A stretch of DNA of 64,000 nucleotides from Methanobrevibacter sp. TMH8 (GCF_020148105.1 NZ_JAHLZE010000020.1:18755-82754); one strand, 5' to 3'; counted from the stretch's first letter, positions 20,890 to 32,137 are shown. Numbers and translations are program-made. Notes: generated from the sequence alone by a model not told the origin.

Positions 20890-21135
20890 TTAGCTAGTTA
20901 CAGTTATTTCATAATCATGAATCACAGGATTACAAAGTAATCTTTGACACATATCTTCAACTTCTTCTAAGACTTTTGATTCATTATTTTCATCCATTTG
21001 AAAGGTGATTATATCAATTGTGTCAGTATTTTCTACTTTATATCCAAGTAAATCTAAAGCTCGTTCTATTGTTGAGCTTTCTGGGTTTAACATTCCTTTT
21101 TTCAATGAAATTTTAACTTCAACATTAAATATCAT
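20890..21135 (-). CDS. purS: FGAM synthase subunit PurS
   Basis: Small dimeric subunit that bridges PurQ and PurL and helps channel ammonia. 81 residues from ATG at 21135. Conserved features: [23 protein letters not shown] (given here only as the family hallmark segment near the start), LGYKV and a C-terminal region ending [10 protein letters not shown]. An upstream in-frame GTG at 21144 is less likely: GTGAT of that codon is itself the ribosome site for the ATG. It lies between purC and purQ, the normal order. Confidence 0.94.
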   Translation of the reverse strand: MIFNVEVKISLKKGMLNPESSTIERALDLLGYKVENTDTIDIITFQMDENNESKVLEEVEDMCQRLLCNPVIHDYEITVTS

Positions 21136-21194
21136 ATTTATCACATTATTATTAAAACATTATTATTAAATTAATTTATCTTAAAATTTTTAAG

Positions 21195-21932
21195 TTAAAT
21201 TTTCCATCTTTTAGCATCCTCTTCATCAACAATCATTCCACAAACTTGTTCATAGATATCCATAACATTTTCTTGCCCTTGTCTGAATGAATCTTTGTCT
21301 AAAGTTTCAAGAGTATTTATATCCCAATACCTACAGGTATCTGGACTAATTTCATCTCCAAGAACGATATTTCCATCTTTATCTTTTCCAAATTCAAGTT
21401 TAAAGTCTACTAAAAGAATTCCTTTTTCTTTTAAAAATTTACTTAGAACTTCATTAATTTTAAGTGTTATTTTTTTTATTTCATCAAGTTCTTTTTGTGT
21501 AGCTATTCCTAATGCTATGCTTATTTCATCATTTAACATAGGGTCATGGTATTCATCATTTTTGTAATCCATTTGTATTATAGGAGGATCTAGTTTTTGA
21601 TTTTTTTCAAATGGGAATCGTTTTAAAAGACTTCCAGTAGCTATATTTCTAGCTATTACTTCAAGAGGAATCATATCTAGTTTTTTAGATAACATAGATC
21701 CTGTTTTAATCAATTTAATATATTGGGTATTGATATTATTTTCTTCTAAAACTTCAAACAATTTTGAAGATATTAATGAGTTGCAATGGCCTTTTCCTTG
21801 CAGATTATCTTTTTTAGCTCCATCTCCTGCAGTAATATCATCTCTAAAATCAACTATCACTTCATCAGAATTTTCAGTTTCAAAAACATCTTTAGCTTTT
21901 CCAGCATAGATTAATTTTTTAGAATCACTCAT
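21195..21932 (-). CDS. purC: SAICAR synthetase
   Basis: Joins CAIR and aspartate with ATP to form SAICAR in purine synthesis. About 245 residues. Family motifs: LIYAGKAKDVFET near the start, FRDDITAGDGAKKD, LEVIARNIATGSLLKR, LVDFKLEFG and DEISPDTCRYWD. I choose the ATG at 21932 because GAGGG lies just before it; a TTG four codons upstream is part of that ribosome site. It is the first gene of the minus-strand purC-purS-purQ group, facing a 600-base divergent spacer. Confidence 0.96.
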   Translation of the reverse strand: MSDSKKLIYAGKAKDVFETENSDEVIVDFRDDITAGDGAKKDNLQGKGHCNSLISSKLFEVLEENNINTQYIKLIKTGSMLSKKLDMIPLEVIARNIATGSLLKRFPFEKNQKLDPPIIQMDYKNDEYHDPMLNDEISIALGIATQKELDEIKKITLKINEVLSKFLKEKGILLVDFKLEFGKDKDGNIVLGDEISPDTCRYWDINTLETLDKDSFRQGQENVMDIYEQVCGMIVDEEDAKRWKI

Positions 21933-21944
21933 ATTAACCCTCAA

Positions 21945-22577
21945 TTGAATTTATTTCATTTATTTTTATAATTTTTTCTAGGTTATTTAATTATATATTC
22001 TTTTTTGTTCTATTTTTATAATTATTTTATTATTAAAATATTTTTTAATATTTTTAATATTTTTTAATTATTTCTAATTATTTCTAATTATTTTTAATTA
22101 TTTTTAATAAATTTTCAGATTAATCATTGTTCATGATTGTATTGACTTTTATTATTTTTATATTTAATATTAACTCAATTTCAATTTAATTTTAATTAAA
22201 TTCTATATTTAATGATAAGTATATATATTTAATTTCACTTATACATTATAATGTTATGAATAAACAATATGTTTTATATAATTAATAACTTTATTGAAAA
22301 TTCAATTTAATTGTTATTAAATCTAAATAAAATTAATCAATTAATTTAGAAATTTTTAAGGAATAAAAATATGAATAAATATTAATTATATAATCAAATA
22401 ATAATCAAATAATAATTAAATAATAATTAAATTATAATTAAATTATAATAATCATTTAAAATATTATTAATATAATAATATTATTAATATAACTTAAAAA
22501 TTAAATAATTAAAATTAAATAATAAGTAAATATATAACATTAATACATTGATAATAGATAGTTTAAAGGTTAAAATC
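21945..22577. other. Divergent intergenic region between purC and glmS
   Basis: About 630 bases of extremely AT-rich sequence without genes. It must contain the promoters of both flanking genes. Degenerate TTTTTAATTATTTCTAATTA repeats occur at about 22040-22110, and AATAATTAAATTATAATTAA-like repeats at about 22390-22450. I cannot pin a TATA box with confidence. Confidence 0.4.
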
Positions 22578-24359
22578 ATGTGCGGGATTGTTGGATGTGT
22601 ATTAAAAAATAGGAAGGCGGCTCCAATTCTTTTAGATTGTATTAGTAAACTTGAATATAGGGGTTATGATTCTGTAGGTATAGCTACGGCTGATGATAAT
22701 GGGATTCACTTAAAAAAGGATTCTGGAAAAATTGAAGAAGTTAATAATAAGATTGATCTTGGTGAAATGCCTGGAGAGTTTGGAATAGCTCATGTTAGAT
22801 GGGCAACTCATGGAATTCCAAGTAAAGAAAATTCACATCCTCATACTGATAATAGTGAGAATATAGCTGTTGTTCACAATGGAATAATTGAAAATTATGC
22901 TGAAATTAAAGAATCTCTTGAATCAGAAGGTTTTGTTTTCAAATCTCAGACTGATACTGAAGTCATTCCAATTTTAATCGAAAAATTTATGGATAAAGGG
23001 TTTGATTTAGAAGAATCTCTTAGGAAAACTGTTGAAATGATAAATGGCTCTTATGCTATTGGTGCAATTTCTAAAGATAATCCTAAAGAAATAGTTGCTG
23101 CAAGAAAAGACAGTCCTTTGATTGTGGGTGTAGGAGATTTTGATTTTTTCATTGCTTCTGATGCTCCAGCTATTTTGAATTATACTAATAATATAATTTA
23201 TGTTGATAATGGAGAATTTGTCGTTTTAAACGAAGAAGGTGCAGTTATCAAAGATTCTGATGGGAATATAGTTGATAAAAAAATTGAAGTGATTAATTGG
23301 ACTGCAGATATGGCTCAAAAAGAGGGATATGATTATTTCATGCTTAAAGAGATTCATGAACAAGATCAGGTCATTAGAGATACTTTATCTGAAAAAGATA
23401 ATATTTCTGAAATAGTTTCGAAATTAGATGATATTAATCGAATCTGTTTTGTTGCTTGTGGTACATCATATCATGCTTCTTTAACTGGAAAATATCTTAT
23501 TGAATCAATGGCTGGTATTCCAACTGATGTTATACTTGCTTCTGAGTTTAAATATTCTGCTAATGCATTGGATGATAAAACTCTTACTATATTTATTAGT
23601 CAATCTGGTGAAACTGCAGATACTCTCAAAGCTTTAAGAAGAGCTAATAAAACTTCTAAAACATTAGCTATTGTAAATGTTTTAGGTAGTTCAGCTACTC
23701 GCGAAGCTGAATTTGTTATTTATACAAGAGCAGGTCCTGAGATTGGAGTTGCAGCTACTAAAACCTATATAAGTCAATTAGTCTGTATATATTTGTTTGC
23801 AGCTATTTTAGCAGATAATGATGAAATTTTGAATAGATTAGAAATAATTCCAGATTATATTTTAGATGTTTTGAATAAAGAAGATGAAATTAAAGAAATA
23901 GCTTATAAATATAAAGATGCTAAAGATTTTTTCTTTATTGGAAGGGGACTAGCTTATCCAACAGCTTTAGAAGGAGCACTTAAATTAAAAGAAATTACTT
24001 ATATCCATGGGGAAGGTTATGCTGCAGGTGAACTTAAACATGGGCCACTTGCCTTGATTGATAAGAAAATCCCTGTTGTTGTCGTTGTTCCTCCAGGTAA
24101 TGGATATGATAAAACTATGAGTAACCTTGAGGAAGTTAGAGCTCGTGGTGCTGATGTAATAACTATTGGTCCTTGTGGTGTTGAAGCTATTAAAAGGGAA
24201 TCAAAAGATTCATTTTGTGTTAATAATGAAGTAGATGAAATTATTGCTCCTCTTGTTTATGTAGTACCATTACAATTACTATCTTATTATGTAAGTATAG
24301 AAAGAAATTTAGACCCTGATAAACCAAAAAATTTAGCTAAATGTGTAACTGTCGAATAA
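22578..24359 (+). CDS. glmS: Glutamine-fructose-6-phosphate aminotransferase
   Basis: Makes glucosamine-6-phosphate from fructose-6-phosphate and glutamine, feeding UDP-GlcNAc for pseudomurein and glycans. 593 residues from the ATG at 22578. The start is fixed by chemistry: the mature N-terminal Cys of MCGIVGCVL is the amidotransferase nucleophile, so an upstream TTG at 22548 is wrong. AAAGGTT precedes the ATG. The class II glutaminase domain has [17 protein letters not shown] and HNGIIENY. Two SIS isomerase domains follow, with [17 protein letters not shown] and a C-terminal [11 protein letters not shown]. Confidence 0.97.
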   Translation: MCGIVGCVLKNRKAAPILLDCISKLEYRGYDSVGIATADDNGIHLKKDSGKIEEVNNKIDLGEMPGEFGIAHVRWATHGIPSKENSHPHTDNSENIAVVHNGIIENYAEIKESLESEGFVFKSQTDTEVIPILIEKFMDKGFDLEESLRKTVEMINGSYAIGAISKDNPKEIVAARKDSPLIVGVGDFDFFIASDAPAILNYTNNIIYVDNGEFVVLNEEGAVIKDSDGNIVDKKIEVINWTADMAQKEGYDYFMLKEIHEQDQVIRDTLSEKDNISEIVSKLDDINRICFVACGTSYHASLTGKYLIESMAGIPTDVILASEFKYSANALDDKTLTIFISQSGETADTLKALRRANKTSKTLAIVNVLGSSATREAEFVIYTRAGPEIGVAATKTYISQLVCIYLFAAILADNDEILNRLEIIPDYILDVLNKEDEIKEIAYKYKDAKDFFFIGRGLAYPTALEGALKLKEITYIHGEGYAAGELKHGPLALIDKKIPVVVVVPPGNGYDKTMSNLEEVRARGADVITIGPCGVEAIKRESKDSFCVNNEVDEIIAPLVYVVPLQLLSYYVSIERNLDPDKPKNLAKCVTVE

Positions 24360-24821
24360 TAAGTGATTATTCTATTTAAATTAATATACGATATTATTAA
24401 TATATAATATTATTAATTTAATAATATATCGGAGTAATTATTTCGTAGGAGTAATTATTTAATATATGATTTTTATTTCAAACTGTATATAAAATACTCA
24501 GTATATTAAATGTAATTAATATATAATTTTTATTTCAAACTGTATATAAAATAGTTTTACTATCGATAAAATCTATATAAAAATTAAATATAGAAATAGA
24601 GATCTATTAATACATAGCTATTTATATAATGTATCAAAATAAATTAAAAATAAATTTTAATAAAAAATTAGTAAGAATAAAAGAATATTATAAATTATAT
24701 TTTAAATAAATTTAATATATAAATTTAGACTAAAATATTTAAAAATATTCTAAAATATTTCAAATAATAAATTTATTAAATAAAATATTCAATTATAAAA
24801 ATTAAAAATAAGAGGCATTTT
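24360..24821. repeat. Intergenic region with two pairs of direct repeats
   Basis: A 28-base direct repeat, starting ATTTTTATTTCAAACTGTAT, is present at 24469-24496 and 24526-24553. A 13-base repeat GGAGTAATTATTT is present at 24431-24443 and 24448-24460. No gene is visible. The repeats follow glmS and may reflect slippage duplications or paired protein sites; nothing else is recognisable. Confidence 0.6.
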
Positions 24822-25826
24822 ATGTCAGAAACAGTAGGAATGATTCTTTGTGGAGGCTTTGGGAAAAGACTCAGACCAGTAACTGAAAAAATTCCAAAAC
24901 CTTTAGTAGAGATAAAGGATGATTATACAATTTTAGATAAACAATTATTTGATTTTAAAAATGCGGATATTAAAGATGTTTATCTTTTAACTGGTTTTTT
25001 AAATGAAAAAATTAAAGAAAGATATGGTAATGAGTATAAAGGAATAAATATTCATTATATCATTGAAGATGAACCTCTTGGAACACTAAATGCAATTCGT
25101 CTTGGAATGGATGCTATTGATGATAATATTCAATCTATTATAAGAAATGGTGATGTAGTAGCTGACTTAAATATAAAAAAAATGATTGAACAAGGTGAAA
25201 AATCAGATTATCCATTTTTAATTTTTATAACTCAAATGCAATCTCCATATGGTATTGTAGAGACTAGTGGAGATAGATTAGTTTCTTTTAAAGAAAAACC
25301 TCTTCTTGATTATTATATAAACGGAGGAGTCTATTTTTCTAAAGGAAAACTTAATTTTGGGGAATTCAAAACTGGAGATATTGAAAAAACTTTATTTCCA
25401 ATAATGGCTAAAGAAAATAAAATTGGATATTATAAAGAAGATAATCTCTTTTGGATGGCTATTGATACAAATAAAGAGTTAGAATCAGTTAGAAAAGAGT
25501 ATGAAAATAGAACTGATAAGCCATGGGGCTATGAAAAAGTTTTAATATATACTGAAAAATATCTTACTAAAGAGCTTTTTATTAAGGAAGGTTTTCAAAC
25601 TTCTTTCCATTATCATGAAAAAAAGGATGAAACAATGTATATAATCTCAGGAGCAGGTTACATAGAATTTAATGATAAAAAAGAATACTTCAGTAAAAAT
25701 GATACAATAAGAATAGAACCTAATAAGAAACATTCAATTGTAGCTACTGAAAACACTGTTCTTCATGAAGTATCTACTCCCTATTTAGATGATACTATTA
25801 GAGTAAATGATTTTTATACTAGATAG
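24822..25826 (+). CDS. Sugar-nucleotidyltransferase fused to a cupin, probable mannose-1-phosphate guanylyltransferase
   Basis: 334 residues. The N-terminal nucleotidyltransferase domain (about 1-225) has the signature [20 protein letters not shown] and RNGDVV (Asp111 region for metal). The C-terminal cupin (about 232-334) starts PWGYEKV and has FHYH (His263, His265), Glu270 and His304, the metal-binding pattern of the type II mannose-6-phosphate isomerase/ManC cupin. The fusion suggests GDP-mannose synthesis, feeding gmd at 16163. In classical ManC the N-domain is longer, so a different hexose-1-phosphate or heptose substrate is possible. Reaction is inferred. Confidence 0.75.
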   Translation: MSETVGMILCGGFGKRLRPVTEKIPKPLVEIKDDYTILDKQLFDFKNADIKDVYLLTGFLNEKIKERYGNEYKGINIHYIIEDEPLGTLNAIRLGMDAIDDNIQSIIRNGDVVADLNIKKMIEQGEKSDYPFLIFITQMQSPYGIVETSGDRLVSFKEKPLLDYYINGGVYFSKGKLNFGEFKTGDIEKTLFPIMAKENKIGYYKEDNLFWMAIDTNKELESVRKEYENRTDKPWGYEKVLIYTEKYLTKELFIKEGFQTSFHYHEKKDETMYIISGAGYIEFNDKKEYFSKNDTIRIEPNKKHSIVATENTVLHEVSTPYLDDTIRVNDFYTR

Positions 25827-26056
25827 ATTATTTATAGATTTTTCATTATAATAATTTATATAGCCATAATAATTAAGAATGATATAGATAATCTTAATAT
25901 AAAAGAGGTATATTGAAAATATTGCATTTAAGTATTTACAATGAAATATTTGGAGTTCAAACTACCTTAAATAATATAAACTCTCTCTAAAAGATGGGTA
26001 ACATAAATTAAGTCTTTACAATTAATTTAAATATTGATTTTATTGATAAAGCTAAT

Positions 26057-26331
<275 letters not shown>

Positions 26332-26464
26332 GATATTAGTATTAGTCGTAGTCTTGTATTTAGAAGAATTTTGAAAAAAATCAAGTTTCAAGTATTTGAA
26401 GATAATAGCTCTAGATTTATTGATGATAATTTAAAATTAGAAATATAAATAGTAGGTGTTCATA

Positions 26465-27241
26465 TTGAAAAAATTAATGTCATTTGCACAAGATGCAGAG
26501 GATTTAATATTGTTTAGTTTTTTAGATGAAATTAAGAATGGTTTTTATGTAGATGTCGGAGCAAATGACCCTTGGAAAGGTTCAATCACTAAATTATTTT
26601 ATGATTTAGGATGGAATGGCATAAATATAGAACCTTTGCCTGATATGTATAATGCATTAGTTGAGGATAGGAAAAGAGATATTAATGTTAATCTTGGAGC
26701 CGGAGATAAGGAAGGGATATTAGATTTATTTGTCTCTGAAGGGTGTTCTACTTTTGATAATGATAATGTTTTAAATACTAAGGAAGTTATATCTGTAAAA
26801 GTAAAAAAGTTGACTGATATAATTTCTGAGAATATTGAGATAATAAATACAGAAATCCATTTTTGTAAAATTGATGTTGAAAATTTTGAAAAACAGGTTT
26901 TATCAGGTTTAAATTTAGACAAAATCAGGCCGTGGATTTTTTGTATTGAATCAACACTTCCACTTACGAAAATACCAACATATAAATCATGGGAAAATAT
27001 TTTATTAGATAACAATTATTATCTCTTATGTTCTAAAGGAGTTAATCGTTATTATGCAGATAAAAGTAAGAAAGATTTATTTGATAAAAAAATTAAAAAT
27101 TATATCACTTTAAAAGAAAAATATGACATCTTTTATGCTTTAAATAAAAATACTAAACCATATAAAATTTTAAAGCATATTGATAAAACATTTTATTTTT
27201 TTACAGATAAATATTACCGAATAAAATATAAGAAATTTTAA
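26465..27241 (+). CDS. FkbM family methyltransferase
   Basis: 258 residues from TTG at 26465, which lies six bases after AGGTG (26454-26458); GTG 26456 and ATG 26477 are alternatives. SAM-binding fold: FYVDVGANDPWKGSITK (motif I), GINIEPLPDMYNAL, INVNLGAGDKEG, and CKIDVENFEKQVLSGL, matching the FkbM domain. Members usually O-methylate sugars or glycan-linked groups. Its location between glycan genes and a decayed glycosyltransferase supports glycan methylation. Acceptor unknown. Confidence 0.85.
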   Translation: MKKLMSFAQDAEDLILFSFLDEIKNGFYVDVGANDPWKGSITKLFYDLGWNGINIEPLPDMYNALVEDRKRDINVNLGAGDKEGILDLFVSEGCSTFDNDNVLNTKEVISVKVKKLTDIISENIEIINTEIHFCKIDVENFEKQVLSGLNLDKIRPWIFCIESTLPLTKIPTYKSWENILLDNNYYLLCSKGVNRYYADKSKKDLFDKKIKNYITLKEKYDIFYALNKNTKPYKILKHIDKTFYFFTDKYYRIKYKKF

Positions 27242-27316
27242 TTAAATTTTTTTAATTTAAAATTTTATATTAAATAGAGTGATGTTTTTATATAATTAAA
27301 TAAGATATATCTATTT

Positions 27317-28585
27317 ATGAATAATCATTTAGATTTTGAGTCAGATTCTATTGAAAAATTTCATAAAATAATTAGAGAATACTTATCTAAAGAAAAAGAA
27401 AGTTCAGACCCTATTCATCGTCAGAAACTTTCAAAAATTTTTCATGATTATATAATTCAAACAGAAGATGAATCATACACTATTAACTCTCCTAGTTTTG
27501 GTGGTAAAGTTGAAACTATGCATAACTCAAATGGAGCTATAACTGAATCATTTGAAAAATTTGTGAAACCATTTAAAGAAAGCTACTTTTTGAATAATAA
27601 TATCCAAAAAGATACAGATTTTTCCTATTCAAAAGACATTGCTATACTTGATATATGTAGTGGTTTAGGTTATAACTCTTCAGCTATAATTGATGAGTTT
27701 TTGAAGAATAAAGGTAAAAATTCCTCACTTTCAATTGATTTGGCTGAAATATCAATAGAAACTTTAGCTATGGGGCTTCTTATCCCATCTCCTATTAAAA
27801 ATCATGATATTATTAAAAAAGCTATTGAATCTAAGTTAATTGAAGAGGATTTTGCAAAATTATCTATTGAAAAAACTGAGATTCCTGAAAACATTGATAT
27901 TAACATTTTCTGTGAGGATGCTCGTAAAACTGTTCAAAATTTACCAAGTAATAAATATGATGCTATTTTTTTAGATCCTTATTCTCCAGCTATGGCCCCT
28001 GAACTTTGCACAGTTGAATTTTTCGAAGAGTTAAAACGTTTAATTAAAGATGATGGAATAATAGCTACTTACACATTAGCTGCAGGAGTTCGTTTTGCTT
28101 TTATTGAAGCTGGATTTTATATTGGTGAAGGTCCTATTTTTGGTAGAAAATCAGGAGGAACTATAGCTTCTATTGATATTAAAAATATTTCTAAAAACAT
28201 TCCTATTATGGATGAGCGAACTATTGCATTATCTGATGCAGGAATACCATTTAGGGATCAAAATTTAAATCACACATCATCAGAAATTTTAGACCATAGG
28301 GTGGATGAAAGAAGTAAAGCAAGACATTATACTCGAATTTCATCTGCTGTTCAAACACCGATTTTCTTAGGCAAAGAAATAGATGATGAAAAATTAAAAA
28401 GAAGAGTTTTTAGGAATCTTAATAAGGTAAATATTCCAGATTCACAATCAAAAGAAGCTTATTATATTATTGAACCTCAAGAAAATCATTATAAAGAACC
28501 AAGTATTAAATTCAATTCTAAAAATAGGATTATTGAAATGAATAAAAGATTATTAAATGTTATTAAGGATAATACTTTAAATTAA
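27317..28585 (+). CDS. MnmC-like SAM-dependent methyltransferase
   Basis: 422 residues. Residues ~105-125 hold ILDICSGLGYNSSAI, a SAM-binding motif I. The region DAIFLDPYSPAMAPELCTVE with TYTLAAGVRFAFIEAGF and GRKSGGTIAS matches the MnmC methyltransferase domain (DUF752 family), which in bacteria finishes mnm5U in tRNA wobble position 34. The FAD oxidase half of bacterial MnmC is absent. Length is extended at both ends, with a ~95-residue N-terminal part. Archaeal homologues probably act on tRNA or thiamine-like substrates, but the substrate is not known. No good ribosome site precedes the ATG, so the mRNA may be leaderless. Confidence 0.72.
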   Translation: MNNHLDFESDSIEKFHKIIREYLSKEKESSDPIHRQKLSKIFHDYIIQTEDESYTINSPSFGGKVETMHNSNGAITESFEKFVKPFKESYFLNNNIQKDTDFSYSKDIAILDICSGLGYNSSAIIDEFLKNKGKNSSLSIDLAEISIETLAMGLLIPSPIKNHDIIKKAIESKLIEEDFAKLSIEKTEIPENIDINIFCEDARKTVQNLPSNKYDAIFLDPYSPAMAPELCTVEFFEELKRLIKDDGIIATYTLAAGVRFAFIEAGFYIGEGPIFGRKSGGTIASIDIKNISKNIPIMDERTIALSDAGIPFRDQNLNHTSSEILDHRVDERSKARHYTRISSAVQTPIFLGKEIDDEKLKRRVFRNLNKVNIPDSQSKEAYYIIEPQENHYKEPSIKFNSKNRIIEMNKRLLNVIKDNTLN

Positions 28586-29145
28586 TTATTATAATTTAGA
28601 ATATTATATATTATCATTATTTTTTATTTTTTTTATTTATATTGATTATTTTTTAAGACATTAATATACCATAAAAATATTACTATTTCAAAGCAATTTT
28701 ACTATTTAAGCTCAGTTTTACTATTATAATTAATTTTTTTAAAGTGACATCAACAATATTTATATACACTTAAGGAAAATATCATTATTTAACTAGCAAG
28801 AATTTTGAATAAAATATAAATAATATCAATGTTTTTCAATGAGTAGCTATAATTAAATATTTATAAAATATACTTAAATAAACAACATACAATAATTTAT
28901 CAGATTTTTTATATTTAGATTTTTTATATTATTATTCATAATATATGCAGTAAAAAATTATATAAGATATTTAAGAAATATATTAAGGAATTAAAAATAC
29001 AAATATATTTGATATTAAAAATAAGAAAGAATCAGAGATTTTTTAATTTATAAAAAAGATTTTTATAAATAATATAAAAATTGAATTGAATATTGAGATA
29101 TAATTTAAGTAATATTTTTAAATATATGCTAATGGAGGAATTACC
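28586..29145. other. 560-base intergenic region before tgtA
   Basis: No ORF recognised. Three TTTTACTATT-like copies occur at about 28678-28740, spaced roughly 20-30 bases. They lie just before a good TATA-like element, ATATTTATATAC around 28757-28768. If that is a promoter, its transcript would run about 360 bases before tgtA, leaving room for a long leader or a small RNA. GGAGG at 29134-29138 is the tgtA ribosome site. Confidence 0.4.
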
Positions 29146-31134
29146 ATTTTTGAAATTAAACATAAAGATAATAGAGGGAGAGTTGGTTTACTTAAAACCA
29201 AACATGGAACTATCAAAACTCCTGCTTTAATGCCTGTTATTCATCCTAAAAAACAAAAAATTGATGTGAAAAAACATGGGGCTGAAATTGTTATTACAAA
29301 TGCATATTTGATTTATAAAGATGAAGAATTAAAAGAAAAAGCTTTAAATGTTGGTATTCACAATTTAATAAATTTTGATGGTCCTGTTATGACAGATTCT
29401 GGTTCATTCCAACTTTCAGTTTATGGGGATGTAGATATAAATAATAAAGAAGTAATTGAATTCCAGGAAGCTATTAAAACAGATATAGGTACTTCTCTTG
29501 ACATACCGACTCCTCCTTATGAAACTATTGAAAAAACTGAGGAAGATTTAGCTATAACTTTAGAGAGAGCTAAAGAAGCAGTTGAGTATAAAGAAGCAAA
29601 TAATATGGAAATGCTGTTAAATTCTGTTGTTCAAGGATCCACTTATCCTAATCTTAGATCTTTCTGTGCAGATGAGCTTTCAAAACTCAATGCTGATTTA
29701 TATCCAATTGGTGCTGTAGTACCATTGATGGAAAATTACAAATATTGTGATCTTGTTGATGTTGTTATGGCTTCTGTATCTCATCTTCCAGATTCTGTTC
29801 CTCGTCATCTTATGGGGGCAGGTCATCCAATGATTTTCGCTTTAGCAGTTGCTATGGGGTGTGATTTATTTGATTCTGCGGCATATATTTTATATGCTGA
29901 AGATGATAGATTTTTAACCACTCGTGGAACTTATAAACTTGAAAATTTACAAGAAATGCCATGTTCATGTGAAGTTTGTTGTAATTACACTCCTGATGAT
30001 CTTAGAACTATGAAAAAAGAAGAAAGGACTAAACTTATAGCTGAACATAACTTAAATGTTAGTTTCGCTGAATTAAGAATTGTTCGTCAAGCTATTGCCG
30101 AAGGTAGCTTGATGGAACTTGTTGAAGAGCGATGCAGAGTCCATCCAATGCTTTTAAATGCTTGTCGTCAGCTTGGAAATTATAGTAATGACTTGGAAGT
30201 ATATGACCCTCGAATTAAGAAATCTGCATTCTTTTATACAGGTCCAGAATCACTAAAACGAGCTGAAGTTAAAAGACATTTGGATAATCTTAAAGATATG
30301 GATAAAAAAAGAGATTTAGTAATTTTACCAAATTCAAAGAAACCATATTCTAAATATGTTAATAAATCAAAATTTGGAGAATTTTATACTTATGGTAGTG
30401 AAAGAGAGTTAGATTTAGATAACACTGATTTCATGGTTTTAGATGTTCCATTTTGTTTAATTCCTCTTGATATTGATGAAGTATATCCATTAGCTCAAAA
30501 TGAATCTCCTAAAATAAGAGATATTGATTCAATTGAATTTATTGAGAATTTTATTTCAGAATTTATAGAATACTATGATCAAACATTAATAAGTTCTAAA
30601 GTTATTAATGATTTGGATATTGGTCTTTATAATATACATCCTCAATCAAATGAAGTAAAATTTAAAAAAGACGATAAAAGAAAGATTAAAGCTATAGCTG
30701 ATTATCAATTTGGCAATGGAGTTGGTGAAACTCTTTTTGAAGGTGATTTGACCATAGAAAAAAGTAAGAAAACTGGAAAAATTCGCCATATTTATTCTAA
30801 TGGAACTCTAATTGCTAATATGAGAGCTTCTGACTCTTTTTTTGTATTAGCTAAAGAAGGTGCTATTAGACTACATAATTCCCAACCGTTCCCTGAAAAC
30901 AGAGTTGTTGTAAATAAAGATTCAGAACCTTTTGCTCGTGAAGGTAAAAGTGTATTTTCCAAGTTTGTAATAGATTGTGATATTAATATTAGGTCCAAAG
31001 ATGAAGTATTAATTGTTAATGAAGAAGATGAACTATTAGCATTTGGAAAATCTTTATTAAATCACAATGAAATAATGAACTTTAATACAGGCCAAGCTAT
31101 AAAAACAAGAAAAGGTATATTTAATAATGGATAA
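29146..31134 (+). CDS. tgtA: Archaeal tRNA-guanine(15) transglycosylase, ATT start
   Basis: Exchanges guanine 15 in the tRNA D-loop for preQ0, the first step to archaeosine. The first ATG (29230) begins at MPVIHPKKQ, cutting off a conserved part. Upstream in frame the sequence reads FEIKHKDNRGRVGLLKTKHG then TIKTPAL, the true family N-terminus. The only initiator available is ATT at 29146, seven bases after GGAGG (29134-29138), giving 662 residues. Catalytic TDSGSFQLS with the nucleophile Asp, zinc ligands in CSCEVC plus a following His (AEHN), and a C-terminal PUA region (about 580-662) are all present. Intact gene apart from the unusual start. Confidence 0.93.
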   Translation: MFEIKHKDNRGRVGLLKTKHGTIKTPALMPVIHPKKQKIDVKKHGAEIVITNAYLIYKDEELKEKALNVGIHNLINFDGPVMTDSGSFQLSVYGDVDINNKEVIEFQEAIKTDIGTSLDIPTPPYETIEKTEEDLAITLERAKEAVEYKEANNMEMLLNSVVQGSTYPNLRSFCADELSKLNADLYPIGAVVPLMENYKYCDLVDVVMASVSHLPDSVPRHLMGAGHPMIFALAVAMGCDLFDSAAYILYAEDDRFLTTRGTYKLENLQEMPCSCEVCCNYTPDDLRTMKKEERTKLIAEHNLNVSFAELRIVRQAIAEGSLMELVEERCRVHPMLLNACRQLGNYSNDLEVYDPRIKKSAFFYTGPESLKRAEVKRHLDNLKDMDKKRDLVILPNSKKPYSKYVNKSKFGEFYTYGSERELDLDNTDFMVLDVPFCLIPLDIDEVYPLAQNESPKIRDIDSIEFIENFISEFIEYYDQTLISSKVINDLDIGLYNIHPQSNEVKFKKDDKRKIKAIADYQFGNGVGETLFEGDLTIEKSKKTGKIRHIYSNGTLIANMRASDSFFVLAKEGAIRLHNSQPFPENRVVVNKDSEPFAREGKSVFSKFVIDCDINIRSKDEVLIVNEEDELLAFGKSLLNHNEIMNFNTGQAIKTRKGIFNNG

Positions 31135-31195
31135 TATTATTAATAGAAAAAAATACGATTATTTGTTAATATATATGAATTAGGGGATTAAACTT

Positions 31196-31609
31196 ATGAA
31201 AGTTGAAGTGTATTTAAATTTTGCTGGAAATTGTGAAGAAGCTATGAAGACTTATGAAAAAGTTTTCAATGGGAAAAATATGGAAATTATGAGATATTCA
31301 GATATTCCAAATACTTCTGACTTTCCAACTTCAGAAGATCAAAAAAATATGGTGCTTCATGGGGAAATGACTATTGGAGATACAAATTTCAATTTTTCAG
31401 ATACTCCTGGTCAATATGTTCATGGAAATATGATGTCTGTTGCTTTAAGAGTAAATACTGCTGAAGAAGTCAAAACTTTCTTTGAAGGGTTAAAAAAAGG
31501 AGCTACTATACATATGGATATAGGTGAGACATTTTTCAGTGATTTATATGTCTTTTTCACAGATAGATTTGGTGTAAATTGGCAATTTGTTGTTGTTAAA
31601 GATGAATAA
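31196..31609 (+). CDS. VOC superfamily protein (PhnB/glyoxalase-like)
   Basis: 137 residues with the two-module vicinal oxygen chelate fold: VEVYLNFAGNCEEAMKTYEKVF at the start, a glutamate in HGEMTIGDTNF, and DRFGVNWQFVV at the C-terminus. PhnB-like members are common in bacteria, often annotated from similarity to 3-demethylubiquinone methyltransferases, with no proven activity. AGGGGATT precedes the ATG. Probable bacterial origin by transfer is inference from the family's distribution. Substrate unknown. Confidence 0.85.
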   Translation: MKVEVYLNFAGNCEEAMKTYEKVFNGKNMEIMRYSDIPNTSDFPTSEDQKNMVLHGEMTIGDTNFNFSDTPGQYVHGNMMSVALRVNTAEEVKTFFEGLKKGATIHMDIGETFFSDLYVFFTDRFGVNWQFVVVKDE

Positions 31610-31700
31610 TCAATTAAAACTTTTTTGTTACTGTTAATATAGGTAATTTTTTATTGCTAGTAGTAATTATGATTATTGTCACTATTATTTTGGAGAAATA

Positions 31701-32111
31701 ATGAAAGAAAATAATAATCTTATGAAAGAAAAGCTATTGAGAAAATTAGGCTATTGGTATGAGAATTCTGAATTTGATAAGATAATAGACAAAATCTTAA
31801 AAATTCCTAAAGATCAAAGAGATTATGAAACAAGCTCTTATTTAGTAAAAGCTTATAATAGTATTGAAAAATTCCAATCAGCTATTGAAGAACTAGAAAT
31901 TATAAAAGATAAGGGTAGAAAAGATCCTTTATGGCATTTTAGATTAGGTTATGCTTATTTTAACATTGATAACTATGAGGATGCTCTAAAAGAATATGAA
32001 ATTGCTCATAAGTTAGATGAAAATAATAAAATTATTAAAAATCATTTTGAAGCTCTAAAAATAAATTTATTCATTGGAAAAAATTATTTAGAAGATGAAA
32101 TTAATACATAA
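31701..32111 (+). CDS. Small TPR-repeat protein
   Basis: 136 residues, helical throughout. At least two tetratricopeptide repeats can be seen: SYLVKAYNSIEKFQSAIEEL and LWHFRLGYAYFNIDNYEDAL followed by KEYEIAHKLDENN. Such repeats mediate protein contacts. GGAG lies upstream of the ATG. The next gene starts 26 bases later on the same strand, so the two are probably co-transcribed and may act together. Confidence 0.82.
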   Translation: MKENNNLMKEKLLRKLGYWYENSEFDKIIDKILKIPKDQRDYETSSYLVKAYNSIEKFQSAIEELEIIKDKGRKDPLWHFRLGYAYFNIDNYEDALKEYEIAHKLDENNKIIKNHFEALKINLFIGKNYLEDEINT

Positions 32112-32137
32112 TTTTTTTTTTAAAATGGAGGGGTATT

